64,000 nucleotides of DNA from positions 1 through 64,000 of the forward strand of contig JAWHQI010001490.1 of NCBI GenBank assembly GCA_033032865.1. The letters are read 5' to 3'. The notes beneath the pieces were generated by a model, which worked only from the letters and a program-made list of their open reading frames with translations, did not search any database and had not been told where the DNA came from. The DNA comes from Dactylorhiza incarnata. Taxonomy: Eukaryota; Streptophyta; Magnoliopsida; Asparagales; Orchidaceae. Positions 47,337 through 61,840 of this stretch are shown here, piece by piece. Positions within the stretch are counted from its first letter, which is position 1. The number at the start of each line of letters is the position of its first letter. The position numbers were made by a program, and so were the translations under genes.

Positions 47337-50300
47337 ACACTTTTCCTAAAAATGTCATATAGGATGTCTATTTTCTGAAGGCGCGGCACCGGGCAGAACA
47401 ATTGCGAATCGCATAGTTTAGGTAATATACGCAGAACACGCGCCTTTCAGAAAATAGACTTCCTATATGACATTTTTAGGAAAAGTGTTCAACATGAAAG
47501 TTGTAGATCTCGTCGAGATCTACAACTTTCATGTTGAACACTTTTTCTAAAAATGTCATATAGGATGTCTATTTTCTGAAGGCGCGGCACCGGGCAGAAC
47601 AATTGTGAATCGCATAGTTTAGGTAATATACGCAGAACACGCGCCTTTTGAAAATAGACGTCCTATATGACATTTTTAGGAAAAGTGTTCAACATCAAAG
47701 TTGTAGATCTCGACGAGATCTACAACTTCCATGTTGAACACTTTTCCTAAAAATGTCATATAGGATGTTTATTTTCTGAAGGCGCGGCACCGGGCAGAAT
47801 AATTGTGAATCGCATAGTTTAGGTAATATACGCAGAACACGCGCCTTTTGAAAATAGACGTCCTATATGACATTTTTAGGAAAAGTGTTCAATATAAAAG
47901 TTGTAGATCTCGACGAAATCTACAACTTTCATGTTGAACATTTTTCCTAAAAATGTCATATAGGATGTCTATTTTCTGAAGGCGCGGCACCGGGCAGAAC
48001 AATTGCGAATCGCATAGTTTAGGTAATATACGCAGAACCCGCGCCTTCAGAAAATAGTCGTCCTATATGACATTTTTAGGAAAAGTGTTCAACATGAAAG
48101 TTGTAGATCTCGTCGAGATCTACAACTTTCACGTTGAACACTTTTCCTAAAAATGTCATATAGGATGTCTATTTTCTGAAGGCGCGGCACCGGGCAGAAC
48201 AATTGCGAATCGCATAGTTTAGGTAATATACGCAGAACACGCGCCTTCAGAAAATAAACTTCCTATATGACATTTTTATAAAAAGTGTTCAACATGAAAG
48301 TTGTAGATCTCGTCGAGATCTACAACTTTCATGTTGAACACTTTTTCTAAAAATGTCATATAGGATGTCTATTTTCTGAAGGCGCGGCACCGGGCAGAAC
48401 AATTGCGAATCGCATAGTTTAGTTAATATACGCAGAACACGCGCCTTTTGAAAATAGACGTCCTATATGACATTTTTAGGAAAAGTGTTCAACATCAAAG
48501 TTGTAGATCTCGACGAGATCTACAACTTCATGTTGAACACTTTTCCTAAAAATGTCATATAGGATGTTATTTTCTGAAGGCGCGGCACCGGGCAGAATAA
48601 TTGTGAATCGCATAGTTTAGGTAATATACGCAGAACACGCGCCTTTTGAAAATAGACGTCCTATATGACATTTTTAGGAAAAGTGTTCAATATAAAAGTT
48701 GTAGATCTCGACGAGATCTACAACTTTCATGTTGAACACTTTTCCTAAAAATGTCATATAGGATGTCTATTTTCTGAAGGCGCGGCACCGGGCAGAACAA
48801 TTGCGAATCGCATAGTTTAGGTAATATACGCAGAACACGCGCCTTCAGAAAATAGTCGTCCTATATGACATTTTTAGGAAAAGTGTTCAACATGAAAGTT
48901 GTAGATCTCGTCGAGATCTACAACTTTCATGTTGAACACTTTTCCTCAAAATGTCATATAGGATATCTATTTTCTGAAGGCGCGGCACCGGGCAGAACAA
49001 TTGCGAATCGCATAGTTTAGGTAATATACGCAGAACACGCGCCTTTTGAAAATAGACGTCCTATATGACATTTTTAGGAAAAGTGTTCAACATCAAAGTT
49101 GTAGATCTCGACGAGATCTACAACTTTCATGTTGAACACTTTTCCTAAAAATGTCATATAGGATGTCTATTTTCTGAAGGCGCGGCACCGGGCAGAACAA
49201 TTGCGAATCGCATAGTTTAGGTAATATACGCAGAACACGCGCCTTTTGAAAATAGACGTCCCTATATGACATTTTTAGGAAAAGTGTTCAGCATCAAAGT
49301 TGTAGATCTCGACGAGATCTACAACTTTCATGTTGAACACTTTTCCTAAAAATGTCATATAGGATGTCTATTTTCTGAAGGCGCGGCACCGGGCAGAACA
49401 ATTGCGAATCGCATAGTTTAGGTAATATACGCAGAACACGCGCCTTTTGAAAATAGACGTCCTATATGACATTTTTAGGAAAAGTGTTCAACATGAAAGT
49501 TGTAGATCTCGACGAGATCTACAACTTTCATGTTGAACACTTTTCCTAAAAATGTCATATAGGATGTCTATTTTCTGAAGGCGCGGCACCGGGCAGAACA
49601 ATTGCGAATCGCATAGTTTAGGTAATATACGCAGAACTACGCGCCTTTTGAAAATAGACGTCCTATATGACATTTTTAGGAAAAGTGTTCAACATTAAAG
49701 TTGTAGATCTCGACGAGATCTACAACTTTCATGTTGAACACTTTTCCTAAAAATGTCATATAGGATGTCTATTTTCTGAAGGCGCGGCACCGGGCAGAAC
49801 AATTGCGAATCGCATAGTTTAGGTAATATACGCAGAACACGCGCCTTTTGAAAATAGACGTCCTATATGACATTTTTAGGAAAAGTGTTCAACATCAAAG
49901 TTGTAGATCTCGACGAGATCTACAACTTTCATGTTGAACACTTTTCCTAAAAATGTCATATAGGATGTCTATTTTCTGAAGGCGCGGCACCGGGCAGAAC
50001 AATTGCGAATCGCATAGTTTAGGTAATATACGCAGAACACGCTGCCTTTTGAAAATAGACGTCCTATATGACATTTTTAGGAAAAGTGTTCAACATTAAA
50101 GTTGTAGATCTCGTCGAGATCTACAACTTTCATGTTGAACACTTTTACTAAAAATGTCATATAGGATGTCTATTTTCTGAAGGCGCGGCACCGGGCAGAA
50201 CAATTGCGAATCGCATAGTTTAGGTAATATACGCAGAACACGCTGCCTTTTGAAAATAGACGTCCTATATGACATTTTTAGGAAAAGTGTTCAACATTAA

Positions 50301-51486
50301 AGTTGTAGATCTCGTCGAGATCTACAACTTTCATGTTGAACACTTTTCCTAAAAATGTCATATAGGATGTCTATTTTCTGAAGGCGCGGCACCGGGCAGA
50401 ACAATTGCGAATCGCATAGTTTAGGTAATATACGCAGAATACGCGCCTTTTAAAAATAGACGTCCTATATGACATTTTTAGGAAAAGTGTTCAACATCAA
50501 AGTTGTAGATCTCGACGAGATCAACAACTTTCATGTTGAACACTTTTCCTAAAAATGTCATATAGGATGTCTATTTTCTGAAGGCGCGGAACCGGGCAGA
50601 ACAATTGCGAATCGCATAGTTTAGGTAATATACGCAGAACACGCGCCTTTTGAAAATAGACGTCCTATATGACATTTTTAGTAAAAGTGTTCAACATGAA
50701 AGTTGTAGATCTCGTCGAGATCTACAACTTTCATGTTGAACACTTTTCCTAAAAATGTCATATAGGATGTCTATTTTCTGAAGGCGCGGCACCGGGCAGA
50801 ACAATTGCGAATCGCATAGTTTAGGTAATATACGCAGAAGCACGCGCCTTTTGAAAATAGACGTCCTATATGACATTTTTAGGAAAAGTGTTCAACATCA
50901 AAGTTGTAGATCTCGGCGAGATCTACAACTTTCATGTTGAACACTTTTCTAAAAATAGTCATATAGGATGTCTATTTTCTGAAGGCGCGGCACCGGGCAG
51001 AATAATTGCGAATCAGCATAGTTTAGGTAATATACGCAGAACACGCGCCTTTTGAAAATAGACGTCCTATATGACATTTTTAGGAAAAGTGTTCAACATC
51101 AAAGTTGTAGATCTCGACGAGATCTACAACTTTCATGTTGAACACTTTTCCTAAAAATGTCATATAGGATGTCTATTTTCTGAAGGCGCGGCACCGGGCA
51201 GAACAATTGCGAATCGCATAGTTTAGGTAATATACGCAGAACACGCGCCTTTTGAAAATAGACGTCCTATATGACATTTTTAGGAAAAGTGTTCAACATC
51301 AAAGTTGTAGATCTCGACGAGATCTACAACTTTCATGTTGAACACTTTTCCTAAAAATGTCATATAGGATGTCTATTTTCTGAAGGCGCGGCACCGGGCA
51401 GAACAATTGCGAATCGCATAGTTTAGGTAATATACGCAGAACACGCGCCTTTTGAAAATAAACGTCCTATATGACATTTTTAGGAA

Positions 51487-51560
51487 AAGTGTTCTGCATG
51501 AAAGTTGTAGATCTCGACTTTCATGTTTAGGTAATATACAACATTTTTAGGACGAGATCT
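51487..51560. repeat. Rearranged monomer with internal template-switch pattern
   Basis: After GTGTTCTGCATGAAAG the unit reads CTCGACTTTCATGTTTAGG, then a spacer piece (TAATATACAACATTTTTAGG), then GACGAGATCTAC and a normal right arm. Fragments of arm and spacer are joined out of order. The identical unit occurs at about 59905-59975 and 63096-63166, so it predates the duplications that copied it. Confidence 0.85.
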
Positions 51561-54500
51561 ACAACTTTCATGTTGAACACTTTTCCTAAAAATGTCATAT
51601 AGGATGTCTATTTTCTGACGGCGCGGCACCGGGCAGAACAATTGCGAATCGCATAGTTTAGGTAATATACGCAGAACACGCGCCTTTTGAAAATAGACGT
51701 CCTATATGACATTTTTAGGAAAAGTGTTCAACATCAAAGTTGTAGATCTCGACGAGATCTACAACTTTCATAGTGAACACTTTTCCTAAAAATGTCATAT
51801 AGGATGTCTATTTCCTGAAGGCGCGGCACCGGACATAACAATTGCGAATCGCATAGTTTAGGTACCTTTTGAAAATAGACGTCCTATATGACATTTTTAG
51901 GAAAAGTGTTCAACATCAAAGTTGTAGATCTCGACGAGATCTACAACTTTCATGTTGAACACTTTTCCTAAAAATATCATATAGGATGTCTATTTTCTGA
52001 AGGTGCGGCATCGGGCAGAACAATTGCGAATCGCATAGTTTAGGTAATATACGCAGAACACGCGCTTTTTGAAAATAGACGTCCTATATGACATTTTTAG
52101 GAAAAGTGTTCAACATGAAAGTTGTAGATCTCGACGAGATCTACAACTTTCATGTTGAACACTTATCCTAAAAATGTCATATGGGACGTCTATTTTCTGA
52201 AGGCGCGACACCGGGCAGAACAATTGCGAATCGCATAGTTTAGGTAATATACGCAGAACACGCGCCTTTTGAAAATAAACGTCCTATATGACATTTTTAT
52301 GAAAAGTGTTCAACTTCAAAGTTGTAGATCTCGACGAGATCTACAACTTTCATGTTGAACACTTTTCCTAAAAATGTCATATAGGATGTCTATTTTCTGA
52401 AGGCGCGGCACCGGGCAGAACAATTGCGAATCGCATAGTTTAGGTAATATACGCAGAACACGCGCCTTTTAAAAATAGACGTCCTATATGACATTTTTAG
52501 GAAAATTGTTCAACATCAAAGTTGTAGATATCGACGAGATCTACAACTTTCATGTTGAACACTTTTCCTAAAAATGTCATATAGGATGTCTATTTTCTGA
52601 AGGCGCGGCACCGGGCAGAAAAATTGCGAATCGCATAGTTTAGGTAATATACGCAGAACACGCGCCTTTTGAAAATAGACGTCCTATATTACATTTTTAG
52701 GAAAAGTGTTCAACATCAAAGTTGTAGATCTCGATGAGATCTACAACTTTCATGCTGAACACTTTTCCTAAAAATGTCATATAGGATGTCTATTTTCTGA
52801 AAACGCGGCACCGGGCAGAACAATTGCGAATCGCATAGTTTAGGTAATATACGCAGAACACGCGCCTTTTGAAAATAGACGTCCTATATGACATTTTTAG
52901 GAAAAGTGTTCAACATGAAAGTTGTAGATCTCGTCGAGATCTACAACTTTCATGTTGAACACTTTTCCTAAAAATGTCATATAGGATGTCTATTTTCTGA
53001 AGGCGCGGCACCGGGCAGAACAATTGCGAATCGCATAGTTTAGGTAATATACGCAGAACACGCGCCTTTTGAAAATAGACGTCCTATATAACATTTTAAG
53101 GAAAAGTGTTCAACATCAAAGTTGTAGATCTCGACGAGATCTACAACTTTCATGTTGAACACGTTTCCTAAAAATGTCATATAAGATGTCTATTTTCTGA
53201 AGGCGCGGCACCGGGCAGAACAATTGCGAATCGCATAGTTTAGGTAATATACGCAGAACACGCGCCTTTTGAAAATAGACGTCCTATATTACATTTTTAG
53301 GAAAACTGTTCAACATCAAAGTTGTAGATCTCGACGAGATCTACAACTTTCATGTTGAACACTTTTCCTAAAAATGTCATATAGGATGTCTATTTTCTGA
53401 AGGCGCGGCACCGGGGAGAACAATTGCGAATCGCATAATTTAGGTAATGTACGCAGAACACGCGCCTTTTGAAAATAGACGTCCTACATGACATTTTTAG
53501 GAAAAGTGTTCAACATCAAAGTTGTAGATCTCGACGAGATCTACAACTTTCATGCTGAACACTTTTCTTAAAAATGTCATAAAGGATGTCTATTTTCTGA
53601 AGGCGCGGCACCGGGCAGAACAATTGCGAATCGCATAGTTTAGGTAATATACGCAGAACACGCGCCTTTTGAAAATAGACGTCCTATATGACATTTTTAG
53701 GAAAAGTGTTCGACATGAAAGTTGTAGATCTCGTTGAGATCTACATGTGGAACACTTTTCCTAAAAATGTCATATAGAATGTCTATTTTCTGAAGGCGCG
53801 GCACCGGGCAGAACAATTGCGAATCGCATAGTTTAGGTAATATACGCAGAACACGCGCCTTTTGAAAATAGACGTCCTATATGACATTTTTATGAAAAGT
53901 GTTCAACATCAAAGTTGTAGATCTCGACGAGATCTACAACTTTCATGTTGAACACTTTTCCTAAAAATGTCATATATGATGTCTATTTTCTGAAGGCGCG
54001 GCACCGAGCAGAAAAATTGCGAATCGCATAGTTTAGGTAATATACGCAGAACACGCGCCTTTTGAAAATAGATGTCCTATATGACATTTTTAGGAAAAGT
54101 GTTCAACATCAAAGTTGTAGATCTCGACGAGATCTACAACTTTCATGTTGAACACTTTTCCTAAAAATGTCATATAGGAAGTCTATTTTCTGAAGGCGCG
54201 GCACCGGGCAGAACAATTGCGAATCGCATAGTTTAGGTAATATACGCAGAACACGCGCCTTTTGAAAATTGACGTCCTATATTACATTTTTAGGAAAAGT
54301 GTTCAACATCAAAGTTGTAGATCTCGACGAGATCTACAACTTTCATGTTGAACACTTTTCCTAAAAATGTCATATAGGATGTCTATTTTCTGAAGGCGCG
54401 GCACCGGGCAGAACAATTGCGAATCGCATAGTTTAGGTAATATACGCATAAGACGCGCCTTTTAAAAATAGACGTCCTATATGACATTTTTAGGAAAAGT

Positions 54501-57500
54501 GTTCAACATCAAAGTTGTAGATCTCGACGAGATCTACAACTTTCATGTTGAACACTTTTCCTAAAAATGTCATATAGGATGTCTATTTTCTAAAGGCACG
54601 GCACCGGGCAGAACAATTGCGAATCGCATAGTTTAGGTAATATACGCAGATCACGCGCCTTTTGAAAATAGACGTCATATATGACATTTTTAGGAAAAGT
54701 GCTTAACATCAAAGTTGTAGATCTCAACGAGATCTACAACTTTTATGTTGATCACTTTTCCTAAAAATGTCATATAAGATATCTATTTTCTGATGGCGCG
54801 ACACCGGGCAGAACAATTGCGAATCGCATAGTTTAGGTAATATACGCAGAACACGCGCCTTTTGAAAATAGACAGTCCTATATGACATTTTTAGGAAAAA
54901 TGTTCAACATGAAAGTTGTAGATCTCGTCGAGATCTACAACTTTCATGTTGAACACTTTTCCTAAAAATGTCATATGAGATGTCTATTTTCTGAAGGTGC
55001 GGCACCGGGCAGAACAATTGCGAATCGCATAGTTTAGGTAATATACGCAGAACACGCGCTTTTTGAAAATAGACATCCTATATGACATTTTTAGGAAAAG
55101 TGTTCAACATGAAAGTTGTAGATCTCGACGAGATCTACAACTTTCATGTTGAACACTTTTCCTAAAAATGTCATATGGGACGTCTATTTTCTGAAAGCGC
55201 GGCACCGGGCAGAACAATTGCGAATCGCATAGTTTAGGTAATATACGCAGAACACGCGCCTTTTGAAAATGAACGTCCTATATGACATTTTTAGGAAAAG
55301 TGTTCAACTTCAAAGTTGTAGATCTCGACGAGATCTACAACTTTCATGTTGAACACTTTTCCTAAAAATGTCATATAGGATGTCTATTTTCTGAAGGCGC
55401 GGCACCGGGCAGAACAATTGCGAATCGCATAGTTTAGGTAATATACGCAGAACACGCGCCTTTTCAAAATAGACGTCCTATATGACATTTTTAGGAAAAT
55501 TGTTCAACATCAAAGTTGTAGATATCGACGAGATCTACAACTTTCATGTTGAACACTTTTCCTAAAAATGTCATATATGATGTCTATTTTCTGAAGGCGC
55601 GGCACCGGGCAGAACAATTGCGAATCGCATAGTTTAGGTAATATACGCAGAACACGCGCCTTTTGAAAATAGACGTCCTATATTACATTTTTAGGAAAAG
55701 TGTTCAACATCAAAGTTGTAGATCTCGATGAGATCTACAACTTTCATGCTGAACACTTTTCCTAAAAATGTCATATAGGATGTCTATTTTCTGAAAACGC
55801 GGCACCGGGCAGAACAATTGCGAATCGCATAGTTTAGGTAATATACGCAGAACACGCGCCTTTTGAAAATAGACGTCCTATATGACATTTTTAGGAAAAG
55901 TGTTCAACATGAAAGTTGTAGATCTCGTCGAGATCTACAACTTTCATGTTGAACACTTTTCCTAAAAATGTCATATAGGATGTCTATTTTCTGAAGGCGC
56001 GGCACCGGGCAGAACAATTGTGAATCGCATAGTTTAGGTAATATACGCAGAACACGCGCCTTTTGAAAATAGACGTCCTATATAACATTTTAAGGAAAAG
56101 TGTTCAACATCAAAGTTGTAGATCTCGACGAGATCTACAACTTTCATGTTGAACACGTTTCCTAAAAATGTCATATAAGGATGTCTATTTTCTGAAGGCG
56201 CGGCACCGGGCAGAACAATTGCGAATCGCATAGTTTAGGTAATATACGCAGAACACGCGCCTTTTGAAAATAGACGTCCTATATTACATTTTTAGGAAAA
56301 GTGTTCAACATCAAAGTTGTAGATCTCGATGAGATCTACAACTTTCATGTTGAACACTTTTCCTAAAAATGTCATATAGGATGTCTATTTTCTAAAGGCA
56401 CGGCACCGGGCAGAACAATTGCGAATCGCATAGTTTAGGTAATATACGCAGAACACGCGCCTTTTGAAAATAGACGTCCTATATGACATTTTTAGGAAAA
56501 GTGTTCAACATCAAAGTTGTAGATCTCGACGAGATCTACAACTTTCATGTTGAACACTTTTCCTAAAAATGTCATATAGGATGTCTATTTTCTGAAGGCG
56601 CGGCACCGGGCAGAACAATTGCGAATCGCATAGTTTAGGTAATATACGCAGAACACGCGCCTTTTGAAAAATAGACGTCCTATATGACATTTTTAGGAAA
56701 AGTGTTCAACATCAAAGTTGTAGATCTCGACGAGATCTACAACTTTCATGTTGAACACTTTTCCTAAAAATGTCATATAGGATGTCTATTTTCTGAAGGC
56801 GCGGCACCGGGCAGAACAATTGCGAATCGCATAGTTTAGGTAATATACGCAGAACACGCGCCTTTTGAAAATAGACGTCCTATATGACATTTTTAGGAAA
56901 AGTGTTCAACATCAAAGTTGTAGATCTCGACGAGATCTACAACTTTCATGTTGAACACTTTTCCTAAAAATGTCATATAGGATGTCTATTTTCTGAAGGC
57001 GCGGCACCGGGCAGAACAATTGCGAATCGCATAGTTTAGGTAATATACGCAGAACACGCGCCTTTTGAAAATAGACGTCCTATATGACATTTTTAGGAAA
57101 AGTGTTCAACATCAAAGTTGTAGATCTCGATCGAGATCTACAACTTTCATGTTGAACACTTTTCCTAAAAATGTCATATAGGATGTCTATTTTCTGAAGG
57201 CGCGGCACCGGGCAGAACAATTGCGAATCGCATAGTTTAGGTAATATACGCAGAACACGCGTCCTTTTGAAAATAGACGTCCTATATGACATTTTTAGGA
57301 AAAGTGTTCAACATCAAAGTTGTAGATCTCGACGAGATCTACAACTTTCATGTTGAACACTTTTCCTAAAAATAGTCATATAGGATGTCTATTTTCTGAA
57401 GGCGCGGCACCGGGCAGAACAATTGCGAATCGCATAGTTTAGGATAATATACGCAGAACACGCGCCTTTTGAAAATAGACGTCCTATATGACATTTTTAG

Positions 57501-58625
57501 GAAAAGTGTTCAACATCAAAGTTGTAGATCTCGACGAGATCTACAACTTTCATGTTGAACACTTTTCCTAAAAATGTCATATAGGATGTCTATTTTCTGA
57601 AGGCGCGGCACCGGGCAGAACAATTGCGAATCGCATAGTTTAGGTAATATACGCAGAACACGCGCCTTTTGAAAATAGACGTCCTATATGACATTTTTAG
57701 GAAAAGTGTTCAACATGAAAGTTGTAGATCTCGACGAGATCTACAACTTTCATGTTGAACACTTTTCCTAAAAATGTCATATAGGATGTCTATTTTCTGA
57801 AGGCGCGGCACCGGGCAGAACAATTGCGAATCGCATAGTTTAGGTAATATACGCAGAACACGCGCCTTTTGAAAATAGACGTCCTATATGACATTTTTAG
57901 GAAAAGTGTTCAACATGAAAGTTGTAGATCTCGTCGAGATCTACAACTTTCATGTTGAACACTTTTCCTAAAAAATGTCATATAGGACTGTCTATTTTCT
58001 GAAGGCGCGGCACCGGGCAGAACAATTGCGAATCGCATAGTTTAGGTAATATACGCAGAACACGCGCCTTTTGAAAATAGACGTCCTATATGACATTTTT
58101 AGGAAAAGTGTTCAACATGAAAGTTGTAGATCTCGACGAGATCTACAACTTTCATGTTGAACACTTTTCCTAAAAATGTCATATATGATGTCTATTTTCT
58201 GAAGGCGCGGCACCGGGCAGAACAATTGCGAATCGCATAGTTTAGGGTAATATACGCAGAACACGCGCCTTTTGAAAATAGACGTCCTATATGACATTTT
58301 TAGGAAAAGTGTTCAACATGAAAGTTGTAGATCTCCGACGAGATCTACAACTTTCATGTTGAACACTTTTCCTAAAAATGTCATATAGGACTGTCTATTT
58401 TCTGAAGGCGCGGTACCCGGGCAGAACAATTGCGAATCGCCTAGTTAGGTAATATACGCAGAACACGCGCCTTTTGAAAATAGACGTCCTATATGACATT
58501 TTTAGGAAAAGTGTTCAACATCAAAGTTGTAGATCTCGACGAGATCTACAACTTTCATGTTGAACACTTTTCCTAAAAATGTCATATAGGATGTCTATTT
58601 TCTGAAGGCGCGGCACCGGGCAGAA

Positions 58626-61600
58626 CTATTGCGAATCGCATAGTTTAGGTAATATACGCAGAACACGCGCCTTTTGAAAATAGACGTCCTATATGACATT
58701 TTTAGGAAAAGTGTTCAACATCAAAGTTGTAGATCTCGACTTTCATGTTGAACACTTTTCCTAAAAATGTCATATAGGATGTCTATTTTCTGAAGGCGCG
58801 GCACCGGGCAGAACAATTGCGAATCGCATAGTTTAGGTAATATACGCAGAACACGCGCCTTTTGAAAATAGATGTCCTATATGAAGTTTTTAGGAAAAGT
58901 GCTCAGCATCAAAGTTGTAGATATCGACGAATCAAAGTTGTAGATCTCGACGAGATCTACAACTTTCATGTTGAACACTTTTCCTAAAAATGTCATATAG
59001 GATGTCTATTTTCTGAAGGCGCGGACACCGGGCAGAACAATTGCGAATCGCATAGTTTAGGTAATATACGCAGAACACAGCGCCTTTTGAAATTAGACGT
59101 CCTATATGACATTTTTAGGAAAAGTGTTCAACATCAAAGTTGTAGATCTCGACGAGATCTACAACTTTCATGTTGAACACTTTTCCTAAAAATGTCATAT
59201 AGGATGTCTATTTTCTGAAGGCGCGGCACCGGGCAGAACAATTGCGAATCGCATAGTTTAGGTAATATACGCAGAACACGCGCCTTTTGAAAATAGACGT
59301 CTTATTAGGAAAGTGTTCAACATCAAAGTTGTAGATCTCGAGATCTACAACTTTCATGTTGAACACTTTTCCTAAAAATGTCATATAGGATGTCTATTTT
59401 CTGAAGGCGCGGCACCGGGCAGAACAATTGCGAATCACATAGTTTAGGTAATATACGCAGAACACGCGCCTTTTGAAAATAAACGTCCTATATGACATTT
59501 TTAGGAAAAGTGTTCAACATCAAAGTTGTAGATCTCGACGAGATCTATAATTTTCATGTTGAACACTTTTCCTAAAAATATCATATAGGATGTCTATTTT
59601 CTGAAGGCGCGGCACCGGGCAGAACAATTGCGAATCGCATAGTTTAGGTAATATACGCAGAACACGCGCCTTTTGAAAATGGACGTCCTATATGACATTT
59701 TTAGGAAAAGTGTTCAACATCAAAGTTGTAGATCTCGACGAGATCTACAACTTTCATGTCGAACACTTTTCCTAAAAATATCATATAGGATGTCTATTTT
59801 CTGAAGGCGCGGCACCGGGCAGAACAATTGCGAATCGCATTGTTTAGGTAATATACGCAGAACACGCGCCTTTTGAAAATAAACGTCCTATATGACATTT
59901 TTAGGAAAAGTGTTCTGCATGAAAGTTGTAGATCTCGACTTTCATGTTTAGGTAATATACAACATTTTTAGGACGAGATCTACAACTTTCATGTTGAACA
60001 CTTTTCCTAAAAATGTCATATAGGATGTCTATTTTCTGACGGCGCGGCACCGGGCAGAACAATTGCGAATCGCATAGTTTAGGTAATATACGCACAACAC
60101 GCGCCTTTTGAAAATAGACGTCCTATATGACATTTTTAGGAAAAGTGTTCAACATCAAAGTTGTAGATCTCGACGAGATCTACAACTTTCATAGTGAACA
60201 CTTTTCCTAAAAATGTCATATAGGATGTCTATTTCCTGAAGGTGCGGCACCGGACATAACAATTGCGAATCGCATAGTTTAGGTACCTTTTGAAAATAGA
60301 CGTCCTATATAACATTTTTAGGAAAAGTGTTCAACATCAAAGTTGTAGATCTCGACGAGATCTACAACTTTCATGTTGAACACTTTTCCTAAAAATATCA
60401 TATAGGATGTCTATTTTCTGAAGGTGCGGCATCGGGCAGAACAATTGCGAATCGCATAGTTTAGGTAATATACGCAGAACACGCGCTTTTTGAAAATAGA
60501 CGTCCTATATGACATTTTTAGGAAAAGTGTTCAACATGAAAGTTGTAGATCTCGACGAGATCTACAACTTTCATGTTGAACACTTATTCTAAAAATGTCA
60601 TATGGGACGTCTATTTTCTGAAGGCGCGACACCGGGCAGAACAATTGCGAATCGCATAGTTTAGGTAATATACGCAGAACACGCGCCTTTTGAAAATAAA
60701 CGTCCTATATGACATTTTTATGAAAAGTGTTCAACTTCAAAGTTGTAGATCTCGACGAGATCTACAACTTTCATGTTGAACATTTTTCCTAAAAATGTCA
60801 TATAGGATGTCTATTTTCTGAAGGCGCGGCACCGGGCAGAACAATTGCGAATCGCATAGTTTAGGTAATATACGCAGAACACGCGCCTTTAAAAATAGAC
60901 GTCCTATATGACATTTTTAGGAAAATTGTTCAACATCAAAGTTGTAGATATCGACGAGATCTACAACTTTCATGTTGAACACTTTTCCTAAAAATGTCAT
61001 ATAGGATGTCTATTTTCTGAAGGCGCGGCACCGGGCAGAAAAATTGCGAATCGCATAGTTTAGGTAATATACGCAGAACACGCGCCTTTTGAAAATAGAC
61101 GTCCTATATTACATTTTTAGGAAAAGTGTTCAACATCAAAGTTGTAGATCTCGATGAGATCTACAACTTTCATGCTGAACACTTTTCCTAAAAATGTCAT
61201 ATAGGATGTCTATTTTCTGAAAACGCGGCACCGGGCAGAACAATTGCGAATCGCATAGTTTAGGTAATATACGCAGAACACGCGCCTTTTGAAAATAGAC
61301 GTCCTATATGACATTTTTAGGAAAAGTGTTCAACATGAAAGTTGTAGATCTCGTCGAGATCTACAACTTTGATGTTGAACACTTTTCCTAAAAATGTCAT
61401 ATAGGATGTCTATTTTCTGAAGGCGCGGCACCGGGCAGAACAATTGCGAATCGCATAGTTTAGGTAATATACGCAGAACACACGCCTTTTCAAAATAGAC
61501 GTCCTATATAACATTTTAAGGAAAAGTGTTCAACATCAAAGTTGTAGATCTCGACGAGATCTACAACTTTCATGTTGAACACGTTTCCTAAAAATGTCAT

Positions 61601-61840
61601 ATAAGATGTCTATTTTCTGAAGGCGCGGCACCGGGCAGAACAATTGCGAATCGCATAGTTTAGGTAATATACGCAGAACACGCGCCTTTTGAAAATAGAC
61701 GTCCTATATTACATTTTTAGGAAAACTGTTCAACATCAAAGTTGTAGATCTCGACGAGATCTACAACTTTCATGTTGAACACTTTTCCTAAAAATGTCAT
61801 ATAGGATGTCTATTTTCTGAAGGCGCGGCACCGGGCAGAA
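58626..61840. repeat. Higher-order repeat unit, about 3.2 kb, first copy
   Basis: Starts at the CTATTGCGAATCG variant. It is followed by a unit joined at CTCGACTTTCATG, a unit with GAAGTTTTTAGG and a partial internal duplication (ATATCGACGAATCAAAG), then later the rearranged monomer at about 59911, TTTCATAGTGAAC, ACCGGACATAAC and TAGGTACCTTTTG. The next copy starts at 61841, a spacing of 3,215 bp, or about 16 monomers. Confidence 0.88.
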
